Source of the DNA: Gammaproteobacteria bacterium
Lineage (GTDB): Bacteria; Pseudomonadota; Gammaproteobacteria; UBA1113
NCBI GenBank assembly: GCA_019752835.1
Contig: JAIELR010000015.1
Location: 1-13,450, forward strand
Length of the DNA: 13,450 nt
Direction of reading: 5' to 3'
The translations under genes were made by a program, and so were the position numbers. Positions 1-8,594 of the stretch are shown in pieces. The first letter of the stretch is position 1. Every line of letters begins with the position of its first letter. Under the pieces are notes generated by a model. That model searched no databases and was not told where the DNA came from. It worked only from the letters and a program-made list of their open reading frames with translations.

Positions 1-2
1 AC

Positions 3-191
3 CTCTCAGAGTCTAGGATGTCAGAGAAAACGAAGGAGCGTATGCAAAGCTATGCTGCATCCTTAGAGAAGCAGCCAGCGGTATTGCAGTACGTCAAACA
101 ACATCATCCCGATGTCGGTAAACGTATCGAGCAATTTGCGAAAGCGCATCACGCGAAGGTTAAAGAACAAGATAGGGGCATCGATTTATAG
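3..191 (+). CDS. C-terminal end of an unrecognised protein of a transfer/mobilisation module (5' partial)
   Basis: An open frame enters from the left edge and stops with TAG at 189-191, giving 62 visible residues. The piece is strongly charged and looks helical, with Lys/His/Gln-rich stretches and an end reading DRGIDL. No catalytic motif lies in the visible part. The downstream genes (a small membrane-anchored protein and a VirD4 coupling protein) make a relaxase or other DNA-processing protein of a mobile plasmid or integrative element a reasonable guess, because relaxases often end in such charged helical tails and sit next to virD4. This is context only; the fragment alone does not identify the family. 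Confidence 0.5.
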   Translation, partial: LSESRMSEKTKERMQSYAASLEKQPAVLQYVKQHHPDVGKRIEQFAKAHHAKVKEQDRGIDL

Positions 192-241
192 TATAGGTTT
201 ACGGTATGGTCTTTCATTAAAAAAATAAGGCAGACTTTATT

Positions 242-862
242 ATGACGATGAGTTCCCCAAGAGAAGAAGCATTAGCTTTAATTGAAGCCGTGGCGGACGA
301 TATCCCTAAGGATTTAAGCTTTGATGCCACCATGGATTTAGTGTTTATGAAGTACTTTACGCTTTATGAAGCCTGGTCAAAAGAGCGTCAAGAAGGACTT
401 TCACAAAATGCAGAGTTAAAAAGCTTAGTTAAAACGTTTGATACGGAAGTTAAAGCGTTTGCGTCTTTTGAAAAAAGTACGCGCCAAGCTTTACTTGACG
501 TTATCGCGCGTGCGGTTAATCAATCGATGAAAGAGACTTCTGGCAGCGTCATTAAAGAGTGTACCGATGGTGCTAAGGTGTTAACGGAAGGTTTACGCCA
601 AGATGTAGCTTATGCAAAGCGAGAGCTTGAGGATTACAAAAGCTATTTGTCATGGCAGCATCTTAAGACTATCGGTATCACCATAGGTACTTTAGTGCTG
701 GTTAGTGTGATTGCATTAAAGTTTTTGATGCCCTCGCCGTTGACGGATGATCAAGTTAACGCTATCGCATTGGCTCAAAAATATGTGCCTATATGGAATC
801 ATTTATCAAGCAGTGAACAGGAGAGCATTAACAAGATTATAAACAATCACAATAATGAATAG
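242..862 (+). CDS. Hypothetical protein with a C-terminal-half membrane segment, next to virD4
   Basis: This is a 206-residue protein that I do not recognise. Residues 1-140 are acidic and helical, with likely coiled-coil stretches (around 50-135). A single hydrophobic segment at about 143-163 follows, then a short polar tail of about 40 residues. The layout suggests a membrane-tethered protein with a large cytoplasmic domain. It lies 50 bases after the preceding gene and 161 bases before the truncated virD4, all on the same strand, so a role in conjugation or mobilisation (such as a relaxase accessory protein) is inferred from neighbours only. The start at 242 has an AAGG at 227-230, rather far away at 11 bases; the next ATG at 248 is further still from it. 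The coding frame is intact and ends in TAG. Confidence 0.72.
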   Translation: MTMSSPREEALALIEAVADDIPKDLSFDATMDLVFMKYFTLYEAWSKERQEGLSQNAELKSLVKTFDTEVKAFASFEKSTRQALLDVIARAVNQSMKETSGSVIKECTDGAKVLTEGLRQDVAYAKRELEDYKSYLSWQHLKTIGITIGTLVLVSVIALKFLMPSPLTDDQVNAIALAQKYVPIWNHLSSSEQESINKIINNHNNE

Positions 863-895
863 CGTGAATGATAATGACAAGGATTCTTAAAAGTG

Positions 896-919
896 GCGGG
901 CTATAAACCTATAGCCCGC
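896..919. other. Perfect 10-bp hairpin between the 206-residue gene and virD4
   Basis: GCGGGCTATA (896-905) and TATAGCCCGC (910-919) pair perfectly around the loop AACC. The stem lies 33 bases after the stop of the upstream gene. No T-run follows on the + strand, so it is not a classical intrinsic terminator. It could be an mRNA-stabilising or attenuating structure, or, given the mobilisation neighbours, part of a DNA-processing site. The sequence does not decide. Confidence 0.55.
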
Positions 920-1023
920 ATACGTGATATATACCATAACCGTTTATATTGAAATAACACGTGCGTAACAGCGTAAAAAAACAATGCTAAAACGTACACG
1001 TATGACAACAAAGAGAGGTCATC

Positions 1024-1812
1024 ATGACAACAAATAACTGGATTAGTAACATAAAGACAATTGGACACAGATTAAAAGCAGATTACGTAGAGCGCCCTAT
1101 TTTTTATTTTGTGGCATGCCTTATTATATGGTTTTCATACTGGTCGTCTGGCATGTTGGGTGCAGCCATGATGGACATGCCATTTCAAACATTCGATTAT
1201 AATATGTTTGATTTATCATCCATGGGTTATCATCAAGCGACGTTTCTATCAGGCTTTATTGTGGTAAGTGTCGTTTTGGCATGTTGTGCCTTTGTTAGGG
1301 GCGCTATGCTGGGTGCTATTGGTAAAAATTATCTCAAAGTTGTGTTGTTAACGATGCTTTGGGCAAGCGCAAGCTTATATTCCTATAAGTATTTCTATCA
1401 CGATAATATTTCAGTCATGCCGTGGCATTGGTACTCTATCGCATTATTAAATACACCACAAACAAGTAACCCTAAGATATTGCAATTAATTTCTGGTGGT
1501 CTTGGGTTTTTTATGATTGGTTTATCTGTTTATCTTATCAGTCAATCCGTTAAATCAAAGCTTGGGCACACGCATTTTGCTAACGTGTGGGATGTTCATA
1601 AGAGCGGTTTATTTGCTAAAGAGGGTATTGTACCTGCGAAAGCGCACGGCTCAAAACTTCGAGCACCAGGCTTTGAAGGTGCACTCATTGTGGCTCCTAT
1701 GGGAAGCGGCAAAACAGCGGCGGTTGCTATTCCTAATCTTGTCGAATGGCGAGGGTCGGTAGTCGTCAATGATCTAAAAGGGGCTCTAAGCGTAAACCCT
1801 AGAAATTTTTGA
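1024..1812 (+). pseudogene. virD4: VirD4/TraG-type conjugation coupling protein, truncated by a transposon end
   Basis: Type IV coupling proteins are hexameric ATPases that bring relaxase-bound DNA to the type IV secretion channel. The N-terminal part is present: membrane segments near residues 25-48, 72-92, 103-122 and 155-173, then the start of the ATPase domain with a Walker A box at 224-231 (APMGSGKT), a following AIPNL, and the conserved strand ending NDLKG (249-253). Family members run to about 600 residues and should continue with Glu after DLKG. Here the frame instead reads nine foreign residues and stops at 1810-1812. The break at codon 253 (1780-1782) coincides with the start of a Tn3-like end, so the Walker B and all C-terminal motifs are missing. 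The start has a good AGAGAGG at 1012-1018. The product cannot be functional. Its remaining part may lie beyond the right end of the element. Confidence 0.88.
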
Positions 1813-1836
1813 ATTAGTATTTATTTTGCACAGGCC
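1780..1836 (+). repeat. Tn3-like left terminal repeat, outer copy (end A)
   Basis: This stretch begins GGGGCTCTAAGCGTAAA exactly where VirD4 homology stops. Positions 1781-1836 match 12215-12270 without gaps at 43 of 56 bases, in the same orientation. The best-kept blocks are TCTAAGC, GAAATTT and TATTTAT. A start in GGGG and a length near 38 are typical for Tn3-family ends. The flanking 5-base target duplication cannot be checked because the other end is not in the window. Confidence 0.72.
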
Positions 1837-1841
1837 ATGAT

Positions 1842-1966
1842 TTAAGGGGTAATAGCCAACAATTTTAAACCATTTCTGATCAAACCTTCCTCATCCTGAT
1901 TAGCAACAACTAAGTTCTCCCTAATAATTTCATCAAGATCAATCAGTCTGTGCCTTTTCGGTTTTA
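1842..1966 (-). pseudogene. 3' remnant of an unrecognised gene, cut by a Tn3-type terminal repeat
   Basis: Read on the reverse strand, an open frame of about 40 codons ends in TAA (1842-1844) with the last residues LLAITP. It contains the acidic helical stretch IDLDEIIRENLVV, which looks like real protein rather than random translation. Its upstream limit is the CCCC of the repeat at 1967, where a stop codon follows in frame. The 5' part is therefore lost, probably by the insertion or deletion that left the 38-bp end. The family is not recognisable. It may have been cargo or an accessory gene of the element whose end is at 1780. Confidence 0.45.
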
Positions 1967-2004
1967 GGGGTCAGTTCACGAAACGGAAGAAACCGTACGC
2001 TAGA
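1967..2004 (+). repeat. 38-bp Tn3-family terminal inverted repeat of a second type (relic end)
   Basis: The stretch starts GGGGTCAGTTCACG and ends TACGCTAGA, matching the general Tn3-family pattern of a 38-bp end that opens with GGGG and closes with a TACGCTAAG-like block. It is clearly unlike the repeats at 1780 and 12215. It points to the right, so its element lay toward the copper genes. I find no inverted partner in the window. It is probably the surviving end of an older transposon that brought, or inserted beside, the copper island. Confidence 0.7.
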
Positions 2005-2140
2005 GTGTCAGTGGGGTATCATGTCTATTCATGGCAAAATTTACTTTGCTGCTTGAAATAACACAAAGATCATAATCTCGCATCCCCTAAGGCTCAGTTT
2101 CAGGAGCAAGAATATGATAGAGATAAATGGTACCATAAGC
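2005..2140. other. Non-coding stretch between the relic Tn3 end and the copper operon
   Basis: I see no convincing gene here. Reverse-strand frames are short and broken, so any former transposase tail next to the 38-bp repeat is not recognisable. A 10-base palindrome (ATGGTACCAT) lies at about 2127-2136. No hairpin with a T-run marks a clear terminator for the operon that ends at 2141. Confidence 0.4.
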
Positions 2141-2515
2141 TTACACACTAGGTGTGAGTACCAATTTGCCGCGATACATGCCCATCTGACAGGTAAATTC
2201 ATAGCTACCAGGCTTATCGATTGTTAGTACGATATCAATGGCTTGATGTAAAGGTAGCTGCTGGTTTATATTCAGTGCTGAAAATATGACAACTTCAGCG
2301 CAAGGACTTGCATCTTCGCGCGTAAAACGTAGTGTGATAGGGCTTCCAGCGCTTGCTTCAATGTAGGCTGGCTGATATGTGCCATCTTTCACAGTAATAG
2401 TGACAACAGCGCCCTTATTAATTTTTGTAGCGACTGGGGTACTGAACCAAAACCACTTAATAATTAGCGCCATGAATAATAAACCCAAACCATTAACAGC
2501 AATGAATAAGATCAT
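2141..2515 (-). CDS. Membrane-anchored cupredoxin-domain protein
   Basis: This is a small copper-binding-type protein of 124 residues when started at the ATG at 2515. A hydrophobic segment at its very N-terminus (about residues 2-24) anchors it in the inner membrane, with a periplasmic beta-rich domain behind. The domain shows the pattern of the cupredoxin_1-like family: SPCAE (Cys72) and [10 protein letters not shown] near the end (Cys109, Met111, Met113), candidate copper ligands. The frame could extend to a TTG at 2539, but the ATG at 2515 overlaps the copA stop in an ATGA, the same coupling seen at two other joints of this operon, so I prefer it. As the last gene of the operon it may accept or shuttle Cu in the periplasm, perhaps handing it to CusB/CusA. 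That role is inferred. Confidence 0.85.
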   Translation of the reverse strand: MILFIAVNGLGLLFMALIIKWFWFSTPVATKINKGAVVTITVKDGTYQPAYIEASAGSPITLRFTREDASPCAEVVIFSALNINQQLPLHQAIDIVLTIDKPGSYEFTCQMGMYRGKLVLTPSV

Positions 2516-4740
2516 GTCTTTGTCTCTATTTTTAACCAACGTAAACGATTAGCGTTACTCACAACTGTTACCGATGACAGCGCCATCGCCAAGCCAGCAA
2601 TCATAGGGTTTAGCAACCAGCCAGTGAAGGGAAATAGTAATCCGGCAGCGAGCGGTATACCTAATATATTATAAAAAAAGGCACCCGCTAGATTTTGTCG
2701 CATGTTACGCACGGTAGCCTCTGAAATCATGATCGCATCGGCTATGCTGTGTAATGAACCGTGCATTAACGTTACACTAGCGCTTTCCATCGCAATATCG
2801 GTACCCGTGCCCATGGCAAAGCCCACGTCAGCTTGTGCAAGCGCGGGAGCATCATTAATACCGTCACCGACCATGGCAACTTTTTCCCCCTGTGCTTGTA
2901 ATTTGGCAATATGCATTGCCTTATCTTGCGGTAAAACCTCGGCAATAACATGGGAGATCCCAGCTTGTTTTGCAATAGCTTTAGCCGTTGAGGCAAGATC
3001 ACCAGTCAACATGACAACTTTGAGCCCCTCTTTGATAAGACGCGAAACTGCGGCATAAGCCTCAGCTCTAAGCGAGTCGGCAATGGTTAATAAGCCGACT
3101 ATTTTATTGTCAACCGCTACGTAAATGGGTGTTTGTCCTTGCACAGATAATGACTCGACTTGTGTTTGCATGGATTGGATATTAATATGCTGCTGTGTCA
3201 TCAACCGACGATTCCCTAGATAAACAGTTTGTTGCTTAACCACGCCGCATATACCAAAACCCGCAATGGCTTGAAAATCCAATACGGGCCATAAAGGAGA
3301 TGAGGCGCTGTTTGCAGCCGTTAATATGGCTTTAGCTAAGGGGTGCTCTGAGCCTTGCTCTAAACTTGCGGCCAGACTTAATAACGTTGTTTTGTCGTAT
3401 GCTGCATGTGGATAAACGCCGGTAACAACAGGACGTCCTTCAGTAAGCGTCCCCGTTTTATCCAGAACGATGGTTGTTAATGTTCTTGTTTGTTGTAATG
3501 CATCAGCTTGACGAAATAAAATACCATACTCCGCAGCTTTACCAACACCTGCAATGACTGACATGGGTATCGCAAGACCCAGTGCACATGGGCAGGCAAT
3601 GACGAGTACCGCCATACTGGTTATAATCATATACACAACTTTTGGTTGGGGACCGAAATTAAACCATAGTAAAGCGGTTATCATGGCAATTAGCATTACC
3701 GTTGGCACAAAAAAAGAAGCTACTTTATCCGCAAGTTTTGCAAGCGCAGGCTTGGTGTTTTGTGCATATTGCACGAGTGAAATGATTTGCGCCAATATTG
3801 TTTTTTCACCAATCTGACTGATGTTAGCAATAAAGCTACCATTTTCATTAAGTGTCCCCGCAGTAACCTTATCTCCTACATGTTTAGCCTTGGGTAAGGG
3901 TTCACCCGTTAACATGGACTCATTGATAACTGAATGCCCTTCAGTTATCACGCCATCGACAGGGATTTGCTCACCTGGCCTTACCCGTACGAAGTCGCCT
4001 ACAGCTAGTGTAGCAATGGGCACGTCAACCTCTTGCCCGTCTTTAATTAAACGTGCTGTTTTAGGCTGCAATTGCATAAGTCGTTTGATGGCTTGCGAGG
4101 TATGTTGTCTGGCCCGAAGCTCAAGCAAAATACCTAAATTAACCAGAGCGATAATGATGAGTGCTGTTTCTAAGTATATGTGTTGCACGGCGCTTGGCAA
4201 ATAAGTCGAGAAAAAAATAACAATTGCAGAATATATCCAAGCGATACCCGTACCTATGGCAATAAGCGTATCCATATTTGCAACATGTGCTCGGATGGCT
4301 TTGTAACCGCCCACAAAAAAATGACCGCCTGCATAGAGCATGATGATAAGGCTTAAAGCCAATAAACCAATATTGAAGGTATATCCCAAGGTTGTTGTAG
4401 GACTGGGTATTTTATTAGATACCATAGCCGCCATCAGTAGAAGACCCACTACCCCTGGCATCATCGTTTTGAGATAAAGCGCAGAAAGACGTGTTGATGT
4501 AACTTCATCCAATGAAGTTTCAGTGAACGCAGTTGCTTGGTAGCCCGCAGCAGCGAGTGCCTGAATAAGCATCTTTGTAGTTATTAAAGTACTGTGCGTG
4601 ACAGTCACAGTCCGCGTAGCAAAATTAACATCGGCGGCGCTGACGCCAGGTACAGCATAAAGTGCAGCTTCAATGCGCTTAACGCAACTAGCGCACGAGA
4701 CATCTAACAAATATAGTTGTTGCTTAGTTTCTTGTGCCAT
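2512..4740 (-). CDS. copA: Copper-exporting P1B-type ATPase CopA
   Basis: This protein uses ATP to export Cu(I) (or Ag(I)) from the cytoplasm. It has 742 residues, a normal length for a one-HMA CopA. In order it shows one heavy-metal-associated domain with the CASC site (Cys16, Cys19), membrane helices from about residue 90, the actuator loop with TGE (278-280), the membrane site CPC (383-385), the phosphorylation motif DKTGT (Asp427), SEHPL in the nucleotide domain (464-468), GDGIND (625-630), and the late-helix signatures YN (690-691) and MALSS (719-723). These signatures mark the Cu(I) subgroup. All key residues are present. The start ATG at 4740 has AAGGAT upstream, somewhat far. A 214-base gap separates it from the upstream DUF2231 gene, while the cupredoxin gene follows with a 4-base overlap. 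Confidence 0.97.
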   Translation of the reverse strand: MAQETKQQLYLLDVSCASCVKRIEAALYAVPGVSAADVNFATRTVTVTHSTLITTKMLIQALAAAGYQATAFTETSLDEVTSTRLSALYLKTMMPGVVGLLLMAAMVSNKIPSPTTTLGYTFNIGLLALSLIIMLYAGGHFFVGGYKAIRAHVANMDTLIAIGTGIAWIYSAIVIFFSTYLPSAVQHIYLETALIIIALVNLGILLELRARQHTSQAIKRLMQLQPKTARLIKDGQEVDVPIATLAVGDFVRVRPGEQIPVDGVITEGHSVINESMLTGEPLPKAKHVGDKVTAGTLNENGSFIANISQIGEKTILAQIISLVQYAQNTKPALAKLADKVASFFVPTVMLIAMITALLWFNFGPQPKVVYMIITSMAVLVIACPCALGLAIPMSVIAGVGKAAEYGILFRQADALQQTRTLTTIVLDKTGTLTEGRPVVTGVYPHAAYDKTTLLSLAASLEQGSEHPLAKAILTAANSASSPLWPVLDFQAIAGFGICGVVKQQTVYLGNRRLMTQQHINIQSMQTQVESLSVQGQTPIYVAVDNKIVGLLTIADSLRAEAYAAVSRLIKEGLKVVMLTGDLASTAKAIAKQAGISHVIAEVLPQDKAMHIAKLQAQGEKVAMVGDGINDAPALAQADVGFAMGTGTDIAMESASVTLMHGSLHSIADAIMISEATVRNMRQNLAGAFFYNILGIPLAAGLLFPFTGWLLNPMIAGLAMALSSVTVVSNANRLRWLKIETKT

Positions 4741-4954
4741 ATGTGATATATCCTTGAGCTATCTTTTTTACAATAAGTCTATTTTCATCATACATTATCC
4801 AAATTGCTTAAGTTCCTTGTTATTACACGTCATCTGGTTATGTTCTAGAAACCAGTTGAGTGCTCGCAGGTAGCTTGATAGGTGAGCTATCTAATCTGAT
4901 GAATAAAATATCTGCGTTATTCTTTTAAGTCTGTCGCAGCCAATGATATGTATG

Positions 4955-5455
4955 TTATTTCATCATCTTATGATGCCCCATATCTTTAGCGGCAGGCAGG
5001 GATATGACGCCAAGCCCATAGCGATAAACCAACTCACCGCCCCGCCAGCCCGTTGATAAAAGTAAGCCTTGAACTATGAATAACAGTAAGATAAAAGTCC
5101 AGGTCAACGCTTTTTGTTTATAATAACGCCAAATAGACCATGCAGTAACGAGCCAAATGCCACTCACGGTTATTAATGCCAAGTTACGATGGTTCGTCAT
5201 GGCGATATGGGATATTTCATCGTGATGAACCGTGTTATAGGCATAAAGACCTGCTCCAAGGGTACCTAAGGTTACCAACGCAGTCATCCATAAGCACCAG
5301 CGTGCAACAATTTCAAACTCGATGGCTAAATGACATTGCGTGGATTTTACACAAGTCATAAAATAGGCCAGCATATAAAAACCCATAGAGGTACTAAATA
5401 ACGCAATCGTAAAATGTACAAAGATGGGGTGCCAATTAGGGATAACCTCAATCAT
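4955..5455 (-). CDS. DUF2231 family four-helix membrane protein with a His/Met tail
   Basis: This is a 166-residue inner-membrane protein with about four hydrophobic segments (residues 10-33, 50-72, 90-108 and 117-132). The N-terminal [11 protein letters not shown] matches the signature of DUF2231 proteins, which often accompany metal-efflux genes but have no settled function. Conserved histidines (His8, His13, and His77/78 in the loop) could bind heme or metal. The C-terminus ends MGHHKMMK, a plausible copper-binding tail. Its ATG overlaps the end of cusA by 8 bases, so it is translationally coupled to the RND pump. A role in copper handling is inferred from position. Confidence 0.85.
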   Translation of the reverse strand: MIEVIPNWHPIFVHFTIALFSTSMGFYMLAYFMTCVKSTQCHLAIEFEIVARWCLWMTALVTLGTLGAGLYAYNTVHHDEISHIAMTNHRNLALITVSGIWLVTAWSIWRYYKQKALTWTFILLLFIVQGLLLSTGWRGGELVYRYGLGVISLPAAKDMGHHKMMK

Positions 5456-8400
5456 GACTTGTTCCCTGTGATTTATTCGATAACCCTTTTTGTTTCCATA
5501 AGCAATAAACTGCCGGAATAACGATGAGGGTTAATATCGTTGCGCTTATCATACCGCCTATCATGGGCGCTGCAATGCGGCGCATGACTTCAGAGCCTGT
5601 GCCGCCCAATAGCATAATAGGTAATAGCCCGCCAATGATGGCACAAACCGTCATCATGATAGGACGTAAGCGTAATAACGCCCCATCAATAATGGCGGTA
5701 CGAATATCATCTCCATTTAATATTCGATTTTCTTTTGCTGCTATCATGTGTTGTTGGTCCATGGCATGATTGAGATACACGAGCATCACCACACCAATTT
5801 CAACAGAAACGCCAGCTAATGCAATAAAACCAACGCCCACTGCGACCGATAAATGATAGCCTAAGATGTATAACAACCAAATGCCGCCAACTAATGCCAG
5901 AGGTAAGGTTGCAAGAATGATAATGACCTCTGCAATGCGTCTGAAATTAAGATAGAGCAGTAGGAAAATAATCATTAAGGTCAGTGGCGCAACCAAGGCT
6001 AAGCGTGCTTCTGCCCGTTCTAAATATTCATATTGCCCAGACCACGTCAGTGAATAACCTGGAGGTAATTTGATATCCTGGTTTACGGCGCGTTTGGCGG
6101 CTTTAACATAAGCGCTTAAATTAGAACCCGCTATATCGACATACACCCAACCATTTAGGCGAGCATTTTCGCTGCGTATCATATCGGGCCCTTCGGTCAC
6201 ATAGACACGGGCAACGTCGCTTAAGGGGATGGTGGCACCCGCTGGTGTGGTGATAGGCAACGTTTGTAGTGTTTCCAAAGAATCGCGACTGTCTCTGGGG
6301 TAACGTAAGTTTACCGGATAACGCTCTCGGCCTTCTACGGTTTCGGTGATATTCATACCACCTACGGCGATTTCTATCATGTCTTGTATATCTTCAATAT
6401 TTAAGCCATAACGAGCGGCGGCAAGTCGATTGATATCGACGCTGACATAACGAGCACTTGCGGTGCGCTCTGCAAATACGGATGTCGTACCTGGGACTTG
6501 TTTAAGTACTTGCTCAAGCTCTTCACCAATGGTCTGTATTGTCTTAAGGTTAGGGCCTGCAATCTTGATGCCAACAGGGGTTTTGATGCCCGTTGCTAGC
6601 ATATCAATGCGCGTGCGAATCGGCATCACCCAAGCGTTGGATAAGCCTGGTAGTTTTACCTCATCTGCCAATTGCGCTTGCAGTTTATCCATGGTCATGC
6701 CTTTGCGCCATTCGCTTTTAGGCTTAAACTGGATAGTGGTTTCAAACATCGACAGTGGTGCGGGATCGGTTGCGGTATCAGCGCGTCCCGCTTTACCAAA
6801 GACCGTTTTGACTTCAGGCACTGTTTTAATCAGTTTATCGGTTTGTTGTAGCACCTGCGCTGCCTTGCCTGCTGAAATACCCGGAAAGGTGGTCGGCATA
6901 TAAAGAAGGTCGCCCTCATCTAAGGTCGGCATAAATTCGCCGCCCAAGCGTGTGAGCGGAAAAAGCCCGACAATAACCACGATAACCGCTATGATTAAGA
7001 CTTTCTTGGGCGCATGCAATATCGCTTGGATGATTGGGCGATAGGTTTGATAGAGCCAACGATTAAGCGGGTTTTGTTGCTCTGGTTTAATATGGCCTCG
7101 GATAAAATAACCCATGAGTACGGGTACCAAGGTAATCGATAAAATAGCGCTTGCTGCCATGGCATAGGTTTTGGTAAACGCCAATGGTGCAAACATCCTT
7201 CCCTCTTGCGCTTGCAGCGTAAATACCGGTAAAAAGCTGAAGGTAATAATGAGAAGCGAGAAAAATAGCGGAGGACCGACTTCAAGTACCGCTGTTTCGA
7301 TAAGTTGCCAGCGATTAGCAGCTGTTGCCGCTTGCGTTTCTAAGTGTTTATGAACATTTTCAATCATAACAATGGCTGCATCTACCATCGCACCGATAGC
7401 AATGGCGATGCCGCCTAATGACATGATGTTGGCATTAAGACCTTGTAAATGCATGACAATGAAAGCTGCAAGTATACCTATGGGTAGGCTGATGATAATC
7501 ACGAGCGAGGAGCGAAAATGAAACAAAAAAGCCATGCAAATAAGTGAAACAATGAGAAATTCTTCAAATAACTTATCACGTAGCGTCTCAATCGCGCGCC
7601 CAATCAACCCCGACCTATCATAGGTCGTGATGATGCCAACGCCTTTAGGTAGGCTTTTTTGAAGCTCAGTGAGTTTAGCTTTGACCCCTTCAATAGTTTG
7701 CATGGCGTTTTGGCCATAACGCATCACAATAATGCCGCCCACGACCTCGCCTTTGCCATTAAGCTCGGCGATACCACGGCGCATCTCAGGTCCGGTTTGT
7801 ATATCAGCTACATCACCAAGAAGGATGGGCACGCCGTTTTTACCTAAACCCACCGGTATTTGGGTGAGATCCCTGATGGATTGAATATAGCCCTTAGCCC
7901 TCACCATATACTCAGCTTCTGCCATTTCAACAGCGCCGCCGCCCGCATCGCGATTACCCCTTTGCACTGCCTGTTTAACCTCATCGAGTGTTAAACCATA
8001 AGCACGCAGACGATTGGGCTCAAGTGTAATTTGATATTGTTTAACCATGCCGCCGACACTTGCAACTTCGGCAACGCCTGGCACTTTTTGTAACTCATAC
8101 TTTAAAAACCACTGCTGAAGACTGGTTAATTGTGAGATATCATGCTTGCCGCTCTTATCAACCAGCGCATATTCATATACCCAACCAACACCTGTCGCAT
8201 CAGGGCCTAAAACCGGACGTACGCCTGGCGGTAATTGACCGCTCACTTGGCTTAAATATTCCAATACCCGAGAGCGTGCCCAATATAAATCTGTGCCATC
8301 TTTAAAAATAATATAAACATAAGACACGCCAAAGCCAGATTCACCGCGCACGGTGGTGGCACCTGGCACCGCCAGCATGGCTGTGGTTAGAGGATAGGTT

Positions 8401-8594
8401 ACCTGATCTTCGACAACTTGCGGCGCTTGACCTGGGAAATCGGTTTTAATAATCACTTGTACATCGGATAAGTCAGGAATGGCATCAACCGCAGTATTTT
8501 TAAGGGTATAAATACCCCAAACAACCAAAAGTACAGTGGCTAACAGCACTAAAAACCGGTTTTGTATCGACCAGCGAATGATATGCGCAATCAT
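5448..8594 (-). CDS. cusA: CusA-type heavy-metal RND efflux pump (inner membrane)
   Basis: The protein is the proton-driven pump of a tripartite Cu(I)/Ag(I) exporter. At 1048 residues it is essentially the size of E. coli CusA (1047). The N-terminus (residues 1-60) has the HME-RND start with TM1 and [13 protein letters not shown]. The TM4 block [13 protein letters not shown] places the proton-relay aspartate at 405. The three methionines known to bind copper in CusA are kept: LLYM (Met566), PLSM (Met616) and RIDM (Met665). This supports Cu/Ag rather than Co/Zn/Cd specificity. A second set of helices closes the protein (about 870-1035). The start ATG overlaps the cusB stop as ATGA and the end overlaps the DUF2231 gene. 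No truncation or frameshift is seen. Confidence 0.97.
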   Translation of the reverse strand: MIAHIIRWSIQNRFLVLLATVLLVVWGIYTLKNTAVDAIPDLSDVQVIIKTDFPGQAPQVVEDQVTYPLTTAMLAVPGATTVRGESGFGVSYVYIIFKDGTDLYWARSRVLEYLSQVSGQLPPGVRPVLGPDATGVGWVYEYALVDKSGKHDISQLTSLQQWFLKYELQKVPGVAEVASVGGMVKQYQITLEPNRLRAYGLTLDEVKQAVQRGNRDAGGGAVEMAEAEYMVRAKGYIQSIRDLTQIPVGLGKNGVPILLGDVADIQTGPEMRRGIAELNGKGEVVGGIIVMRYGQNAMQTIEGVKAKLTELQKSLPKGVGIITTYDRSGLIGRAIETLRDKLFEEFLIVSLICMAFLFHFRSSLVIIISLPIGILAAFIVMHLQGLNANIMSLGGIAIAIGAMVDAAIVMIENVHKHLETQAATAANRWQLIETAVLEVGPPLFFSLLIITFSFLPVFTLQAQEGRMFAPLAFTKTYAMAASAILSITLVPVLMGYFIRGHIKPEQQNPLNRWLYQTYRPIIQAILHAPKKVLIIAVIVVIVGLFPLTRLGGEFMPTLDEGDLLYMPTTFPGISAGKAAQVLQQTDKLIKTVPEVKTVFGKAGRADTATDPAPLSMFETTIQFKPKSEWRKGMTMDKLQAQLADEVKLPGLSNAWVMPIRTRIDMLATGIKTPVGIKIAGPNLKTIQTIGEELEQVLKQVPGTTSVFAERTASARYVSVDINRLAAARYGLNIEDIQDMIEIAVGGMNITETVEGRERYPVNLRYPRDSRDSLETLQTLPITTPAGATIPLSDVARVYVTEGPDMIRSENARLNGWVYVDIAGSNLSAYVKAAKRAVNQDIKLPPGYSLTWSGQYEYLERAEARLALVAPLTLMIIFLLLYLNFRRIAEVIIILATLPLALVGGIWLLYILGYHLSVAVGVGFIALAGVSVEIGVVMLVYLNHAMDQQHMIAAKENRILNGDDIRTAIIDGALLRLRPIMMTVCAIIGGLLPIMLLGGTGSEVMRRIAAPMIGGMISATILTLIVIPAVYCLWKQKGLSNKSQGTSHD

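Noticed and set aside
1002..1034. ATGACAACAAA occurs twice, at 1002 and 1024, offering two start codons for virD4
   Set aside because: The first ATG is out of frame with virD4 (22 bases apart) and lacks a ribosome binding site; the second has AGAGAGG. The repeat is short and probably accidental.
2005..2140. Reverse-strand remnant of a transposase C-terminus beside the 38-bp end
   Set aside because: Short frames exist (for example one ending YGFFRFVN) but they are broken by stops and I cannot tie them to a transposase tail.
2120..2160. Palindromes ATGGTACCAT and CACACTAGGTGTG near the operon end as a terminator
   Set aside because: Both are short, neither is followed by a T-run, and the second lies across the cupredoxin stop codon.
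4800..4860. Possible third operator copy (GCTTAAGTTCC) and a CTGGTT/AACCAG dyad upstream of copA
   Set aside because: Only a CTTAAG core is shared with the operator and the 6-base arms of the dyad are expected by chance.
5524..7847. Several + strand open frames of 60-146 codons opposite cusA, and similar ones opposite copA
   Set aside because: They are antisense shadows of intact, strongly conserved pump genes and show no ribosome binding sites or domain signatures.
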